A DNA stretch of 64,000 nt, taken from the NCBI GenBank assembly GCA_947846985.1, contig CANTUZ010000004.1, positions 48,948,672-49,012,671 of the forward strand, given 5' to 3'. The position numbers were made by a program, and so were the translations under genes. Under the pieces are notes generated by a model. The model saw only the letters and a program-made list of their open reading frames with translations. It had not been told where the DNA came from and did not search any database. Below, one piece after another: positions 50,573 through 62,639 of this stretch; position 1 is the first letter of the stretch, and every line of letters starts with the position of its first letter. The DNA is from Fratercula arctica (Eukaryota; Chordata; Aves; Charadriiformes; Alcidae).

Positions 50573-51960
50573 GTAAGTAAATAATGCCGCCGTCAACTCT
50601 GCTGATATTGCTTGCTGTTCTGTTACATGCTTTGGAAAATATGAAAATATTAACCAACAGGGTATATTCATCCTAGGAAACTATGGCTGGACACCACTCT
50701 GCAAATATTTAGGTCTTGGTGAAACCTACGGTAGTCTTACTTGCATAAGAAAAACATGTGTGAGCAGCTGCTACTGCTCTTGAAGTTGCTGCTGGAGCAG
50801 TATTAACTTAGTAAAATAATTCAATGAATATTCAGTCCCAGTTTTAATAATCTTTTGCTCATTTTTAGCTCGTTTTCTGCAAACACTTGAGTTAATATCT
50901 AGGGCTGACTTTACCATTACAAGCCTGACTGGTCAGGATTTTTTTTTCAGTCTACTCAATAGAAAATTAAATCTCTGCAAAATTGAAGTAGGTAGCAGGA
51001 AAGTTTTGAGTTTACTAAGAATTTTTTTTTTCCATTGGAAAAATCAAATCAAAATGGTTATTTTGCATAATTTAATTAGATCTTGAACTGAATTGAAATA
51101 TTTTCTTTGGGCATGTCTCTGTACAGGAGATGTACTAATGGTCTATGGAAACTATATTTCAGCTCTTTCTTCTTCCCATTGCTACTGTTGGCTTTACTAC
51201 ATATCCCATGATAAAATATAATGTCCTTTCACCTTAAACCTCTGTGATGCATCAGGACAGACCTGTGACCATGGCAAATGTTGGCAAACGTGGCTGAGTG
51301 AAAGTATATGCGAGATATCCAAAGAACTTTTCCAGTGGTTTAACCCCTGTCATTGATTTTCAAGTATGCACATTCGACTAGTTATATTGGGAATATGCAC
51401 TCATTAAGTCAGTGAACATGTGGAAAAAAAAACCATGTAGCTCACACCATCTGTCCGATCGTTACTTAGCAATAAGGTTTGATGAATAAAGAAATAAAGG
51501 CTATCCTAGATTTTTGTATAAACTGTGCAATTATACGAATTTTTGAATAACAAAAGCAATTGAGTGACAGCTGCTCTGATTTTGAATATTCTGGCAAAAG
51601 TAGTTTTAGTGATATTTTTTTGTGAATTTTTGACCATCTATGTGAGATATGCATTAGCATATGGATAAGAGTTATAGATATTTTAATTCATCGGAATTTA
51701 GAAAATAATACTTCATTTTTAAAATCAAGGAAATTAGATTAGTGTAGAAGTTTCGCTACCTTCATCTGCAATAAAAGGCTATTTTTAAGGTTCCATTGTA
51801 AGGACAGCTGTGTAAATTCACTGATTCAGAGTGTACTTGGTCTTGCAGCAGCCAATACTGGTTAGTATGTTTTGTGACAAAAGTTATGCATAATTAACAT
51901 TGATCCCTTGAGTACTTCTGCCCACCCCCAACTTTGCCCATATGATTAGCCACATTAAGT

Positions 51961-52030
51961 TCAGCCAAAGTAATTACACCCTAATTTAGTTTTGTGCCTA
52001 AGGATTTGCAGGATCAGGGCCTAAAATGTC
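51961..52030 (+). repeat. Possible relic of the same ancient amniote repeat family
   Basis: The segment reads AAAGTAATTACACCCTAATT, then GTGCCTAAGGATTTGCAGGA and TCAGGGCCTAAA. The end (GGATTTGCAGGATC.GGGCC) resembles a common terminus of old interspersed repeats in turtles and crocodilians. Similarity is recalled, not computed. Confidence 0.35.
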
Positions 52031-52532
52031 AAGATCTTTGAGGAAATGTCATATCTTTTTGCTAATTTTTGTTCCAGCCCTAAAATATTTTGAGGTATTA
52101 AAAAAAATAAGAAGAAAGGATGATTTTAGTCTGTATGCATAAATTCTCCAAGTTGTCAACATCTCTGCTTCTGGATTGGTTCAAAAATTAATTTTCTTTT
52201 GCATATTCACATCCAAGGTATTCCAAAGTGATGTGTATATCAAGAGTTTGCTTAGCACATTGTTTTTCTCTGCCAAAGACCCATGAAGAGGCTTTAGGGA
52301 TAAATGAGCCTGTTATGGTGATTAACAGCACAGTGATGCATAGCAGACAACTAACTACAAACTGCTTTAGTTACAGTACTCGTGTTCATTCCTGATTTTC
52401 TCTGTGGAGTGTCAGATTCAGGGACGAAGTGGTGGACTACGGAGGTTTATGGCTATTGGCTTGTAGAAGAAGGGAAGAAAACCAAGCATATGCTGATAAA
52501 ACCCTGGCTACCTCTCCCGTCAGTGTTACCAT

Positions 52533-52559
52533 TTAACTTCAAAACATTAACTTCAAAAC
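52533..52559 (+). repeat. 14-bp-period tandem duplication
   Basis: TTAACTTCAAAAC is present at 52533-52545 and at 52547-52559 with one intervening A. This is a simple slippage-type duplication. Confidence 0.95.
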
Positions 52560-53433
52560 TCTCAGACTCCCTTGCTGGCTGATGGTGGCTCCTGGTCTCA
52601 CTGCTAGAAATTCTCTTTCTCTCTTGGTTTGGTTATCAGCCTTTCACAACAGACCCCTGTGGTGTTTTTGACATTGCTGTGGTAACAGCTGGGAACCATA
52701 GGCTTTTTAGAAATCACCATAATGCTGTTGTGCGCTTCTCCTCCCTTGAGCATCATCACAGGTTAAGACAAAATGTGATTCTGATGAACGCTGTAGTGTC
52801 TTTATTTGCATTACAGCATCCAGCCACTAATCGTCTCGGTGCTGTGTGCAAGTCCAGGCAGAGAGCAGACAGGGGTAACACATGGCAGCTGCAGCCCGAA
52901 CTTAAAAGTATATAGAAACCTACGTGTCCGTGTTTGTGTTCTGAAATGCCTCCCACCGATTCGGTGTATCTGCTTGTGAGACACACTTAGTATAACTTAA
53001 GAGCTTCTGACTTGCTTTTTCTCAGATAGCCACAAGTATACATTTTTGTGTTAGTACACAGGCCTTGTAAAAAATAATGATTGCTTGAAGAGATAAAGAT
53101 ACCGACATCTCATGGTAGCAATGAACAGGCATCAGAAGATATTTTGCACCTAAACAATTTGCAGTTTTCCTTCAACAAGCCTGAGGAGCATGAGATTGTC
53201 AGTCAGTACTCTTTTTCCAGTTTGTATGGAAAAAAAAAACCATAATGATATTTTGCATTTTCATGTCAGCTGCAGCTGTGTTTAGTCATTTCTACATCCT
53301 ATAATGCAAGAGTTCTCCAGCAGCTGAGGGCCTGCAGGCTGAGGATGAATGCCCATGGAAACACAGGATAGAAGTGAGCATTCACAGAAGTTTGCTCAGA
53401 GTGGGTTCACAGAGTGGTTTTGGCCATGGGTTT

Positions 53434-53466
53434 TTGTCACATTGGCCCAGACAGCCAATGTGACAA
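53434..53466. repeat. Perfect 13-bp inverted repeat (hairpin), 7-nt loop
   Basis: TTGTCACATTGGC (53434-53446) and GCCAATGTGACAA (53454-53466) are exact reverse complements around CCAGACA. Each arm holds a CCAAT-type core (NF-Y site) in opposite orientation. Pairing does not extend usefully beyond the arms, so it is too short for a microRNA precursor. Confidence 0.95.
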
Positions 53467-54359
53467 GTAGGGGACACTCTAAGTTTAGCAGCCAACCTGT
53501 AGGAATGGCTGAGTATGCTGGCTTACCCAAAGTAAAGCCTTTGCATACCTACAGCTCCAAGTTCTAACCCTTTTACTAAAGGTGAACACTTAAATCCATT
53601 CATGGAAAATGCAGCGGTAAGGGATGAGGTGCCCTCATATATGCTAGTTTACCAGTTAGAGAGCTTAAGCAGACCATGGGTGGTGTAGGCCCTGGCCCTT
53701 CCTCGGCCTGAGAGAATTCAGTCCTATGTCTTCTTCTCCAGGCAGTGCTGAGAAAAGGGAGAGGAAGGAGGCTGTGCATGAAACTGATGATTCACTGGGA
53801 GGAGAAGCAGAACAGAGGGGAAGGGAGGACATAGCTCTGCAGACAACACAGCAAAAAAAAATCATAATCCTCCAAGTACAAATGGAGGCCCGGGCTCCAG
53901 ATCGGTCCCAGGACTGTTGCTAGGGTTCTGCGTAGGTCACCCTGGTGAGACCCCAGCGTGAAGGTCCATCCAGGCTGCAGCTGCTCTAGCTGTGCTGGTA
54001 GAGCCCCTGCTGGAGAGTCAAGATTGTGTTGACCGAAAGAGATTTTCTGCCAAGGCTGTAGCTGTGCTACCGGCACAGGCAGCTCAGCTCAAGCTGCTAA
54101 AAGTGCTCTTTCGCAGGCACAGCAGCATCTGCAGATGGGGCGCAAACAAGACCTGGCTCTGTTAAATAGGGACAGGGTGGGCACCGTGATTTTTTTTTTT
54201 AGCTCTGCTAGGAAAAAGTCCAATAAGGGTCGCCCTGGCCTGAAAGTCAGCCTTGACCTGTGCTTAGGTCTGAAACAAGCTTGAATTCTGGCCTGCGCTT
54301 TCATACCTTTGTAATACTGCTAAATGCCACGGTGCAGGAGAATTCGTGTTTGGTGTTAG

Positions 54360-54790
54360 CATTTCTGCAGCACTCTGCTTCACTTTATAAACATCTTTTA
54401 TGTAAATCAAGTGTTAATTATGCCCGCTCTCTATTTTGTGTTGAATATCATTTTTTTAATTACAGGATTCATCCCAGGTTAAGCCTGCATGCCTGTTGTT
54501 GAGCCAATTATCATAAATTCCCCTGTAACAATTAACAATATTGGTACAGAGCTGCATGTATTTTAAATGTTATAATTATGCTCAGCTCTTTTGTTAATTG
54601 GCCTATCTGACTCTTTACTTTTTATGCTGCTCATCTGCTCATTACCGCAGCCATTTAATTCAATTAGCACCTTAATTAGAAGAACAGCCATGTCCAATGT
54701 CGTAGGACTTGTCAGAGTACGCGGCTTGATTAGCAAAGACAAACACACCATGCAAATCAGGCTGTAACATTTGGGGGCGGCAGGAATGGA
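54360..54790. promoter_or_regulatory. Enhancer-like candidate conserved non-coding segment
   Basis: Homeodomain-type sites are clustered: GTTAATTATGCC, AACAATTAACAATATTGG, TTGTTAATTGG, CAATTAGC and TTAATTAG (54672-54679). A POU octamer ATGCAAAT lies at 54750-54757. It follows a GC-richer stretch and ends in GGGGGCGG, a possible GC-box (Sp/KLF type). This is the most enhancer-like segment in the window by site density, but proof needs alignment. Confidence 0.4.
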
Positions 54791-55286
54791 AGGCAGCCAG
54801 CTGGTGAAGTGGAAAAGGAGCGTGTCTTCATCCCCCAAAGCTTTGCCAGGAGAGAGAAAATAAAGAAGGCATCAGCTTGAGGAAGGAATAAAATAATTTA
54901 CAATTCCACGAGTTAAGGCATCACTTAACATGAATGGTGTGTAACTCCTGAGGATGGTGTCAGTACTAAATTATCTCCTACCCCCAGTGCTCTCAAAAAA
55001 AAAGACAGTGTGAGAAATGCGTAAAAACAATACAATAATCTCCTACCATATCATATGTCCTTTTCAGAGGAGGAAGCCAAAACCCAAACTCTAGATTCAG
55101 AGGGAGAGAGAGGAACAAAAAAGAAACACCCTGATCCTAGGCTTTGGTGTAAATCCATACGGCTCTGCTCATCAATGTCAAGTGAGGAGCGGGCCCAGCG
55201 TACGTTAAAATCACCCATTTGACCTAGGCCCTCCTGTTTAAGACAGCAGCACTGCTGAGGAGAGACGGGTGAGGCTGTAGGAACTG

Positions 55287-55290
<4 letters not shown>

Positions 55291-55317
<27 letters not shown>
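55291..55317 (+). repeat. A27 homopolymer tract
   Basis: Twenty-seven consecutive A. No AATAAA lies in the usual 10-30 bases upstream, and no recognisable retroposed gene or SINE precedes it, so it may be simple expansion. Confidence 0.97.
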
Positions 55318-55319
55318 GC

Positions 55320-55720
55320 TTCACTTTCCAAGAGCAGTTTAAGTCTCAGTTTTGTTTTGTGCCAGTCTATTTAAATCTTTATTCCCTGCCTATTAATTCT
55401 CCTAATTAGAATTAAATGAAGCATGCTAAATTGCTAGATTAACCAATAATTAAGCAGGCAAAGCACTAACGTTTAATACACACAGGCAGCTCTTTCTCTT
55501 CTGTGATAGCACCGTGTCATGCCTGCTCATTTTATTTGAAAGGAATTAAGAGGCTTGTCTTCCGTGATCAACACCCCCCTCCCATATTAACTTACATAAA
55601 ATAAAGACTTTTCCAAAAGGAGATCTGTTTCCAGCTAGTTATCAAGGAACTCTTGATTTTATTTTTTAATTCCTTATCTGTGAGTCCTTGTGAAACCTAT
55701 TTGAATCAGTTGGCTCAGGA
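55320..55720. promoter_or_regulatory. Enhancer-like candidate segment with an inverted homeodomain site pair
   Basis: TAATTCT (55394-55400) and AGAATTA (55408-55414) are exact inverted copies around CCTAATT, giving three overlapping TAAT cores. AACCAATAATTAAGC and further TTAA/TAAT sites follow within 60 bases. It begins directly after the A27 tract. Function is inferred. Confidence 0.3.
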
Positions 55721-58086
55721 AATCCAACAGCTGTACATATATTTAGCAGATAGTAGATTTTAATTAAAATGATATATAGTTTGTGTGGTGCTCCTTTTAC
55801 TCCGTGTTCATTTCTTTATTTCTGCTCACGTAATGAGGTCCTACGCTTATTTTCGGAGGATGGCAGCCCCTCTCCCCCCACCACATCTCCCTGTGTGTCC
55901 CCCCCCTTCAATATTTATTTTACATATTCATGCATTACTTTGTCTTTATGGCATATACCTTCCTGTGGGATGTCTCAGTACCATGCAGTTCTTTCGGTGT
56001 GGAAGCAAGGGGACGTGCAGACTGTCTAAATCAGTAGCCTCCATTATCTTAGGCAGTCTTGGTGATTTTGAAGGTTATTGCTTGGGTGTGTAAGTGCCGG
56101 AAGAGCTGAGGTCGGAAGCAGGACTGGCACGTTCTGAAGGGTGTTTGTGCCTCTTACGAAGGTGCTTGTTGATTTATATGCGTTGAGCATGTAACTCCTT
56201 CATGTACAGAGGGCAGCAAAGACTCATGATAGGGATTTCATAAAGCGGCTCAGCCCCATGGTAACTGAACACATATGTTCTTGTCTTTTATTCCTTTGAC
56301 TTAAGCTGTTAGCCAAAATTTGGAATAGTTTTGGTTGTTCCCCCCAGGAGCGGAAAAAATGTGATGGAGTCAGATGTTTCTCTAGGTATGTCTACAGACT
56401 ATTTTGCAGACAGGTCCGAATGTATTTTGATATGTCTTGAGCACTCTGCTTTTGAAAAGGAAGCTGTGTGGCCATATTAGCGAGCCATGACTTCTGTTTT
56501 GAAACTGCTTTGCAGCTGTTTGGCTTGCATCACTGACGGGGTAGCTCTGCCTTTGATGAAATCGCGTAACAAAAAAAGCCGTCCCAGAAGTCCTGTTTCC
56601 CAGAGATACCAAACAAGAGGCTATGTGTCTGCTCACAGTCCCAACTCTCTTGTGACCAGCACTTTGCCCCAAAAGAGATCTCTCAAAGGGGCTGTTTAAA
56701 CAATATAGTTGAAATGATGTAATGTCTCGCTGCAGCTGAAAGAGGACAATCTCTGTCTTGTTTCATCCCGCTCCAGGTGATCCTACCCCTTTTGGTACTT
56801 GTATGAGCATCTTCTGAGATAATTTTCCTTGCCAGTTTGGAGGATAACCAACGCAACAAAAAAGATTTTTTTCTGCTGGCTTAACAAATTGGATCTGCAT
56901 GCCGTACAGCCAAATGACTATGGAGGCATCATGACGGACCAGAGTAGGATCTGCAGCTGGTGAAAGCGGGCAGTGATGGGACTGCCTCTTGTGATGGTAG
57001 TAAATCTGTAGATTAGCCCACACATCACCAAATTGCAGTTTACACTTTTAAACACACAGGCATATCCTGAGGTAAAATCACTCATAATGAAAGAGAAGAG
57101 ATGTGATTTTATTTCTTCTCCTCAAATGAGTAATCCTGCTGGGATTTCCCTGCAGGGAAAATTAAGCATCGTTGCTGAAGACATCAAACCTGCCTGATTT
57201 CAGATTTTTTCAGGAACCCAACTCAGACGCCTTAATAACATCAACAATTTTAAAGCTCTTGCTCCCAGTTTGTGCAAAATTTTCCGAGCAGCAGCTTTCC
57301 ATCATGTTAGGGTAGTTTTGTGTTCTTGTTCTACTCACATCTCTAACCAGCCAGAGCAACACCAAGCACTTGTGATTTGGAGCTGTCCTGGTTTGAGTTT
57401 AAGCTATGCAAATACTAGCAGCTGGCTATGTTTTCTCTCTGTCTCTCTCACAGACTCCACAATTTAAGGCTGTGTTGATGATCGTACCCTTGAACGCTTT
57501 GGCATAAACCTCTTTAAAGACAATGCCAATGCATGTACCTCAATATGAGCAAGTGCTCGGGGGCTTGCCAAGGAGAGTTTGTACAGTCATGACCCAACAC
57601 AGGTTTAAGCCCAGACAGGTTCAAGTTGAAAATGAAATTAAATTAAAACAACAGCTCAGAGGCATTAGGGTTAAGCATGCCCACTAAGAATTTGGCCTGG
57701 TTTTGCGGTTGCTTGTGAAGTGAACCTCGCTGAGCTGTACAGACCTACAGATTCACATGGAGAAGAATGATACATGCCCTCTGAATCCCTAACGCCAAGA
57801 AGTAATGGTGAGATGATGGGGCCTTGGAAGTCAAGGCAAATGCAAGACATGAGCGAATTGCTTCATTTCTGCAAGGGGCCAGCTTGAGCAGGCTGGATTT
57901 TAATTTCTCATCTGTCCGATGGTATGAACCATGTGGCCCCTGCAGTACATGCTGAGGACAGCGGAGTCTGCCTTCTCTTTTCGGCTGGCTGGCTGATTGA
58001 TTCATTCCTCTTCTTTTTTTTCAAACCAAGCTTCTTACATGCTTTGGTGAACATCTTAGTCAGTCTCTAGTACCTCTGTCGATTCT

Positions 58087-58133
58087 CTGTGTGTCTGTGT
58101 CTGTGTCTGTGTGTGCGTGTGTGTGTGCGTGTC
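58087..58133 (+). repeat. (TG)n / TGTC-rich microsatellite
   Basis: Alternating TG with TCTG and CG interruptions over about 45 bp. Alternating purine-pyrimidine tracts can adopt Z-DNA. Confidence 0.9.
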
Positions 58134-59826
58134 TTGCACTTCATCTGCTTGATGCAATAATATCCTGGGGGAATGTGCAGGCTGTAAACTTCTTCATAAC
58201 ATCCTGTTCCTGCAACTTGAAGATATTGACTCTGAAGGGAAACAATGGCATGAATAAAATAAAAATAAAAAAAGTTAATTATCCTTTGTGTTTGTAATTT
58301 AATTAAAGATGCAGTAAAGTTTTACTGTTTTTCCAGGTGATGATGTTTAGGGCTCTGAAAAGCTATTTGTGCTGGTGAGATTAAAGTGCATTTTAAAATG
58401 TTCCCCGAGCACTTTCACATTTGTTGATAGATTTTTAAATTAAACTTTAAATTGTAATCTAAATTACCTCCAACAATTCATGGTCCCTGTAATGAACTCC
58501 CACCATTCCTGCTGTCATCTGACTATGATATACTGTAAATGGTAACTGCTCAGGGTTTTACTGAATAGTGCTTTAGTATTACTGCACTATATTAGTTGTG
58601 TACAACCCTCAAATAGAAATCAAAGTACAATGCAGGTTTGGTTTAGCATAGTAACTTTATTATTTGCTAGTCTTTAGTCGTAGTGAACACTGCTACTGCT
58701 AGTCACTTGAGACTCATAGAATATACTTCCAAATAATTTTTTAGGCATTCCCGTCAAGGTAAAAGTATTTGCGTTTTGCCAGCCAATGAGCTTTTGGACA
58801 TTAATCCTTAATGGGTAAAATAAAACTAATTGGGGAATGTGAGTTCAAGTGCTTATTCGTAAAGTGACCATGGCTCATTGGCCCCTGAGGCACAGTTAGA
58901 AAAAAATACTTTCATAAATGATTGATGTAGATTCAAAGAGGATGAGAAGATTGCAGAGGGATAGTGGAAATAATTCACCATGGGCTGCTCCATGAGATGA
59001 TGTAGGTATGCCAAGACCAAGTGCTTTCCAAGGAACTGCTCAGAGAAAAGCAGAGTCTAACTTGCAAATCACTGATTGTCCCTGGTAGGTCATATTGCCT
59101 GAGGCTCGCAGACATGTTCCTGGGAAGAAAAGAAAGTCTCCACACGTAAGCTTGGCTGACATCCATGGGAAGGTCTCAAGGATCTCTGAACATTTACACA
59201 TGTGGGAAATAAGAAGAAAAATTTATTCCCACAAAATAAATTAAAAAAACCCCAACAACCTTAAGAGCAAAGGTCATAGGGAAGAACAGAAGGAGAAAAT
59301 AAATAGACCAAGGACCGCTTTCTGCAGAAGGGTGCCCTGTTAAGTTCCAGCAGTCTGTCACATAGGGACTTATTGACACAGGGTTTTATCTTTCTACTGG
59401 AAAGCTCTTGGTGGACTTTTCTTCCACATAGCTACATAAGTTGTACAGTTCTCAGCTTCTGGTCTCCATGAATTCCCTGTTTTAGTTATATATTATATGA
59501 AATGAAAATTAGCTTGTTTGGTTTCATTTGTTTTCTTAGCTCTCCTGCTGTGAGAAAAACAAACACTATTTGTGTTTCCTGATCACCTTTGCCATTAGTC
59601 ATCATTGAATATGTCAACAGCCATGCTGGTAAGCGTGATCATTAGATTAATTGCTTTTCCTTATTCCAACCCCCTCATTTGGGATGAGTTCTCCATTTAT
59701 CCATGAAACTGTTGTACTCTTCTCCTTCAAACCTTTCCTTCCTTAAACTCCTCTGTTGTTAGGCTACTTGAAGGAAAATGGCAGTGTCTATGGTGCCAGC
59801 ATGCCACAGTCACTGCCTCCCAGACA

Positions 59827-59884
59827 GAAGGAAGGAGGGAAGGAAGGGAAGGAAGGGAAGGAAGGGAAGGAAGGGAAAGAAGGA
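59827..59884 (+). repeat. GGAA-type purine microsatellite
   Basis: An all-purine tract of GGAA and GGGAA units (AAGGAAGGAGGGAAGGAAGG, then alternating GGAAGGGAA). GGAA arrays are known multi-site targets of ETS-family factors and can form unusual DNA structures. Confidence 0.95.
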
Positions 59885-60844
59885 ATGACGTTATGGTGAT
59901 GTTTGCTGATGAACCAAAACCAGGGGCTGACTATAGTCTGGAGGAGGACCAGAGTACCATAGAGAAATAACTTTGGGACTGGAGGTAGCAGTGAAATTGT
60001 ATGAAACACAAGCTCATGGCTAAGGACTGGAAATGAAGATGTCAATACAATCTGGGAAAGACAGAGGGAAAAATGAGACTGTGGTGCTGGGTTGATCACA
60101 GCTGACTATGATGCAGGTCCTGAAAAGCAAACGTTATAGAATTATGAGGAAAAAAACCTTGCAACAGACAAAAAGGAGGGTAAGTGAAGATCTGGATGCT
60201 TATGTGAGTCCATTAGTGTAAGCTTCTTCGTGGGAGATGAAGCTGAAGAGGCGCTGTGGCACATGAATGTATTTGGGTGGAAACCTAGACCACAGAGTAT
60301 CTCTGGAGTGGTCTACAAGCAGAACAAAGGCAAAAAAACCTCCAACAGCAAAAAGGTTTTAAGATAGTTCTTGATGATTGAGGAATAACACTGTTGCCTG
60401 TGAAATCAGGCATTTCCAGTCCACGACCCAGGAGATCTCTTCCACTTAGATTGCAAGCAACTGCAGTGACTGCCTTTTTGTCCTGTGTGTCCCTATCCCT
60501 GGCAATGGCTTGGAGGAGTCACAAAAATACTGAAGGGACCATTAAGGCACAGCATTGCCGTACTGCCTGGGCCCCTTAAACAGTGCCCGCTATGCCAAGA
60601 AACAAAGTATATGTGGGAGAAGAAAAAAAAGATACTTAAGTGTAGGTAATATGACAGTGAACAGGAAAGCATGCTCACCCAACAGCCTTTTATTCAGATT
60701 CCTTGTTGGGTTTTCCTTTATTATACAAACAATCTGACCAACCATGAAACAGAGCTACGAAATGAAGTGATGAAAAACATTTCTTCTCCATGCGCTGCTC
60801 AGCTAACATTTTACATTATTTCCTTGCCTCTCTCCCTTCCATTT

Positions 60845-60930
60845 CTCTTCTGGAAAGATACAACAACAACAAAAAACCCCAAACAAACCCAAGCAACAAA
60901 GAAAAGAAGAAAGAAAGAAAAAAACCACAT
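60845..60930 (+). repeat. A-rich low-complexity tract
   Basis: ACAACAACAACAAAAAACCCC is followed by AAGAAAAGAAGAAAGAAAG and more A-rich sequence. No tail-bearing element is recognised upstream. Confidence 0.8.
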
Positions 60931-62279
60931 TATATGGTGAAACCTCAAGAGAAGGAAATTCCTACAAAAGGCATGACAAAATCTGTAAGTATTTGACACT
61001 GATGTAGTTAAATATTGGTGGTAAAGGTGTTATAGCCTATTATTAATGGATCAAAACCTGATTGACCTATGTGTTGGGAAAAGTAGCCACAAATGGGAAG
61101 TTTTGTCCAGGAAAACTATTCAGGAGTGGTAATTTCCAGACTATTCAACATATTTAAATGTATCGCTGAGAAAATAGCCATATTTTATGCCACTTTCAAA
61201 AGAGAACAATGGAAAAGTTGAAAGGTTTCAGAAAAAAAGTTTGCAAACATAACTTAGGTCTGGGAAATGTGTATTTTTTGAAGATATTTAGGAATTTCCA
61301 TCTATTTAATTTATCCAAAAAAGGGTATAAGAGAAATGGCTTGTAGTAACAGGCCCTTGCGTGTGGAAGCAGCTTCTCACTGTTGGTGGGTCTTCAGACA
61401 AAAAATACACCAAGACCTGGTGGTTGGAGAGGAGCACTGGATGCCTCCTGATTAGAAAAGTACATTGCTCCAGTGAGGGTAATTACCCAGGAGAAGCACT
61501 TATGTCAGACACAGCGACTTCTCTATCACTTGCAAGCATTGAATCAAGTAAATTCATGATTTTTTAAAGAAATTATGAACTTGATGTGGACTTTACAGGG
61601 TGAAGTTTCTTTGTAGTAGGTCTGACCGAAATATCCTACTGATATATAAATCTATCAGTATTTAAACATCTCTGTCTACTGAAGGCATCTGCATTTATCA
61701 GAAGCATTTCTTTAAAATGCACACTTTTTATTTCCAATTTTCTTCCTAGTCAGAAGTCTAAAGGAGCGTGGCTTTCAATTTGTACTCAATTTCTGCCGTT
61801 GAAGACAGAAACATCAGAAAGCATTCCTCAGCTCTGAAAAGCAGAGGCCATGCTAAGCAATCCCCTGTACCTACACACAGACCATACGCACCCTTTGCAA
61901 AAGACAGAGAGGAGGAGGATGCTTTTGTGAAGAAAGTGAGACTGCAGTGATAAGAAAAACTGCCTATAGTTCTACTAAAAAAAAAAAAAAGATTAATATC
62001 AGTATAAATTCAAGTGAATATCTGCCTTCAACATCATTTTTTTTCTAAAATAAATGCTGTTATTTCAGCTCTGTATTCTTGATGAGGAGCAATTGATAAG
62101 TTAATTGCCTCCCTGTCCCTGCTGAATTGGAGTGTGTCTGCAAGTACTGGGTCAGCCGTCTGAGTAAAGCGTTCATTGTTCACTGCTTACAGAATCCCTG
62201 TGCTATGACAGTAAATATTGTTTTCTCCCAAGCTTAAAGCAGACAACCCCAGTTTTTCTGTTTCACTGGGAAAGGCCAC

Positions 62280-62301
62280 TTTTTTTTTTTTTTTAAAAAA
62301 A
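62280..62301 (+). repeat. T-run joined to A-run
   Basis: About 14 T followed directly by 7 A, a self-complementary low-complexity tract. Shorter homopolymers occur at 12191-12204 (T), 41114-41128 (T) and 61977-61990 (A). Confidence 0.9.
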
Positions 62302-62639
62302 GTAAAATTAATGAAAAAAGCAAAATGACAATTTTTTGTGAGGGTGGGGGGGATAAATCTTCTTCCTTTCTCCAGTTTGCGAAGTCGAACTTTCCTCATT
62401 TTATGCTACATGCAGGCAGGCATTTCTCTGTTATAACTCTCTTCCTAGTTTGTAATGTAAATATTTTTTCTTTTAAATGCATACAGGGTTATTAAAGATA
62501 ACAGAGTGCTTTGAGCATTTTCCCTAAAGGATGTTTCTTTTTTCCCCATTTGAGAGTAATTGAGAAATGCCCTGCAATGAATCCGATGAATGGATATATA
62601 TTGCTGTTTTACATGTTGCTACCTATAGACAGCCTGTCC

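Larger units (their letters stand above)
47761..54359. other. Non-coding DNA
   Basis: Unique sequence around the enhancer-like block at 48880-49680, the exon candidate at 50459 and the hairpin at 53434. A GC-richer stretch at 53680-54260 is open on both strands for fewer than 100 codons with no recognisable protein. Confidence 0.55.
55721..62639. other. Unique non-coding DNA
   Basis: No gene recognised. Microsatellites lie at 58087 and 59827, and an A-rich tract at 60845. TGTCCTGGTTTGAG near 57384 resembles the first bases of some avian LTRs, but nothing LTR-like follows. Confidence 0.55.

Noticed and set aside
53434..53466. Hairpin as a microRNA precursor
   Set aside because: The stem stops at 13 bp; outward pairing fails, while precursors need about 30 bp of stem.
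55291..55317. A27 as the tail of a processed pseudogene
   Set aside because: No polyadenylation signal or recognisable gene-derived sequence upstream.
57384..57397. TGTCCTGGTTTGAG as the start of an avian LTR
   Set aside because: Only the first bases match; no LTR-like continuation, polyadenylation region or opposite end follows.
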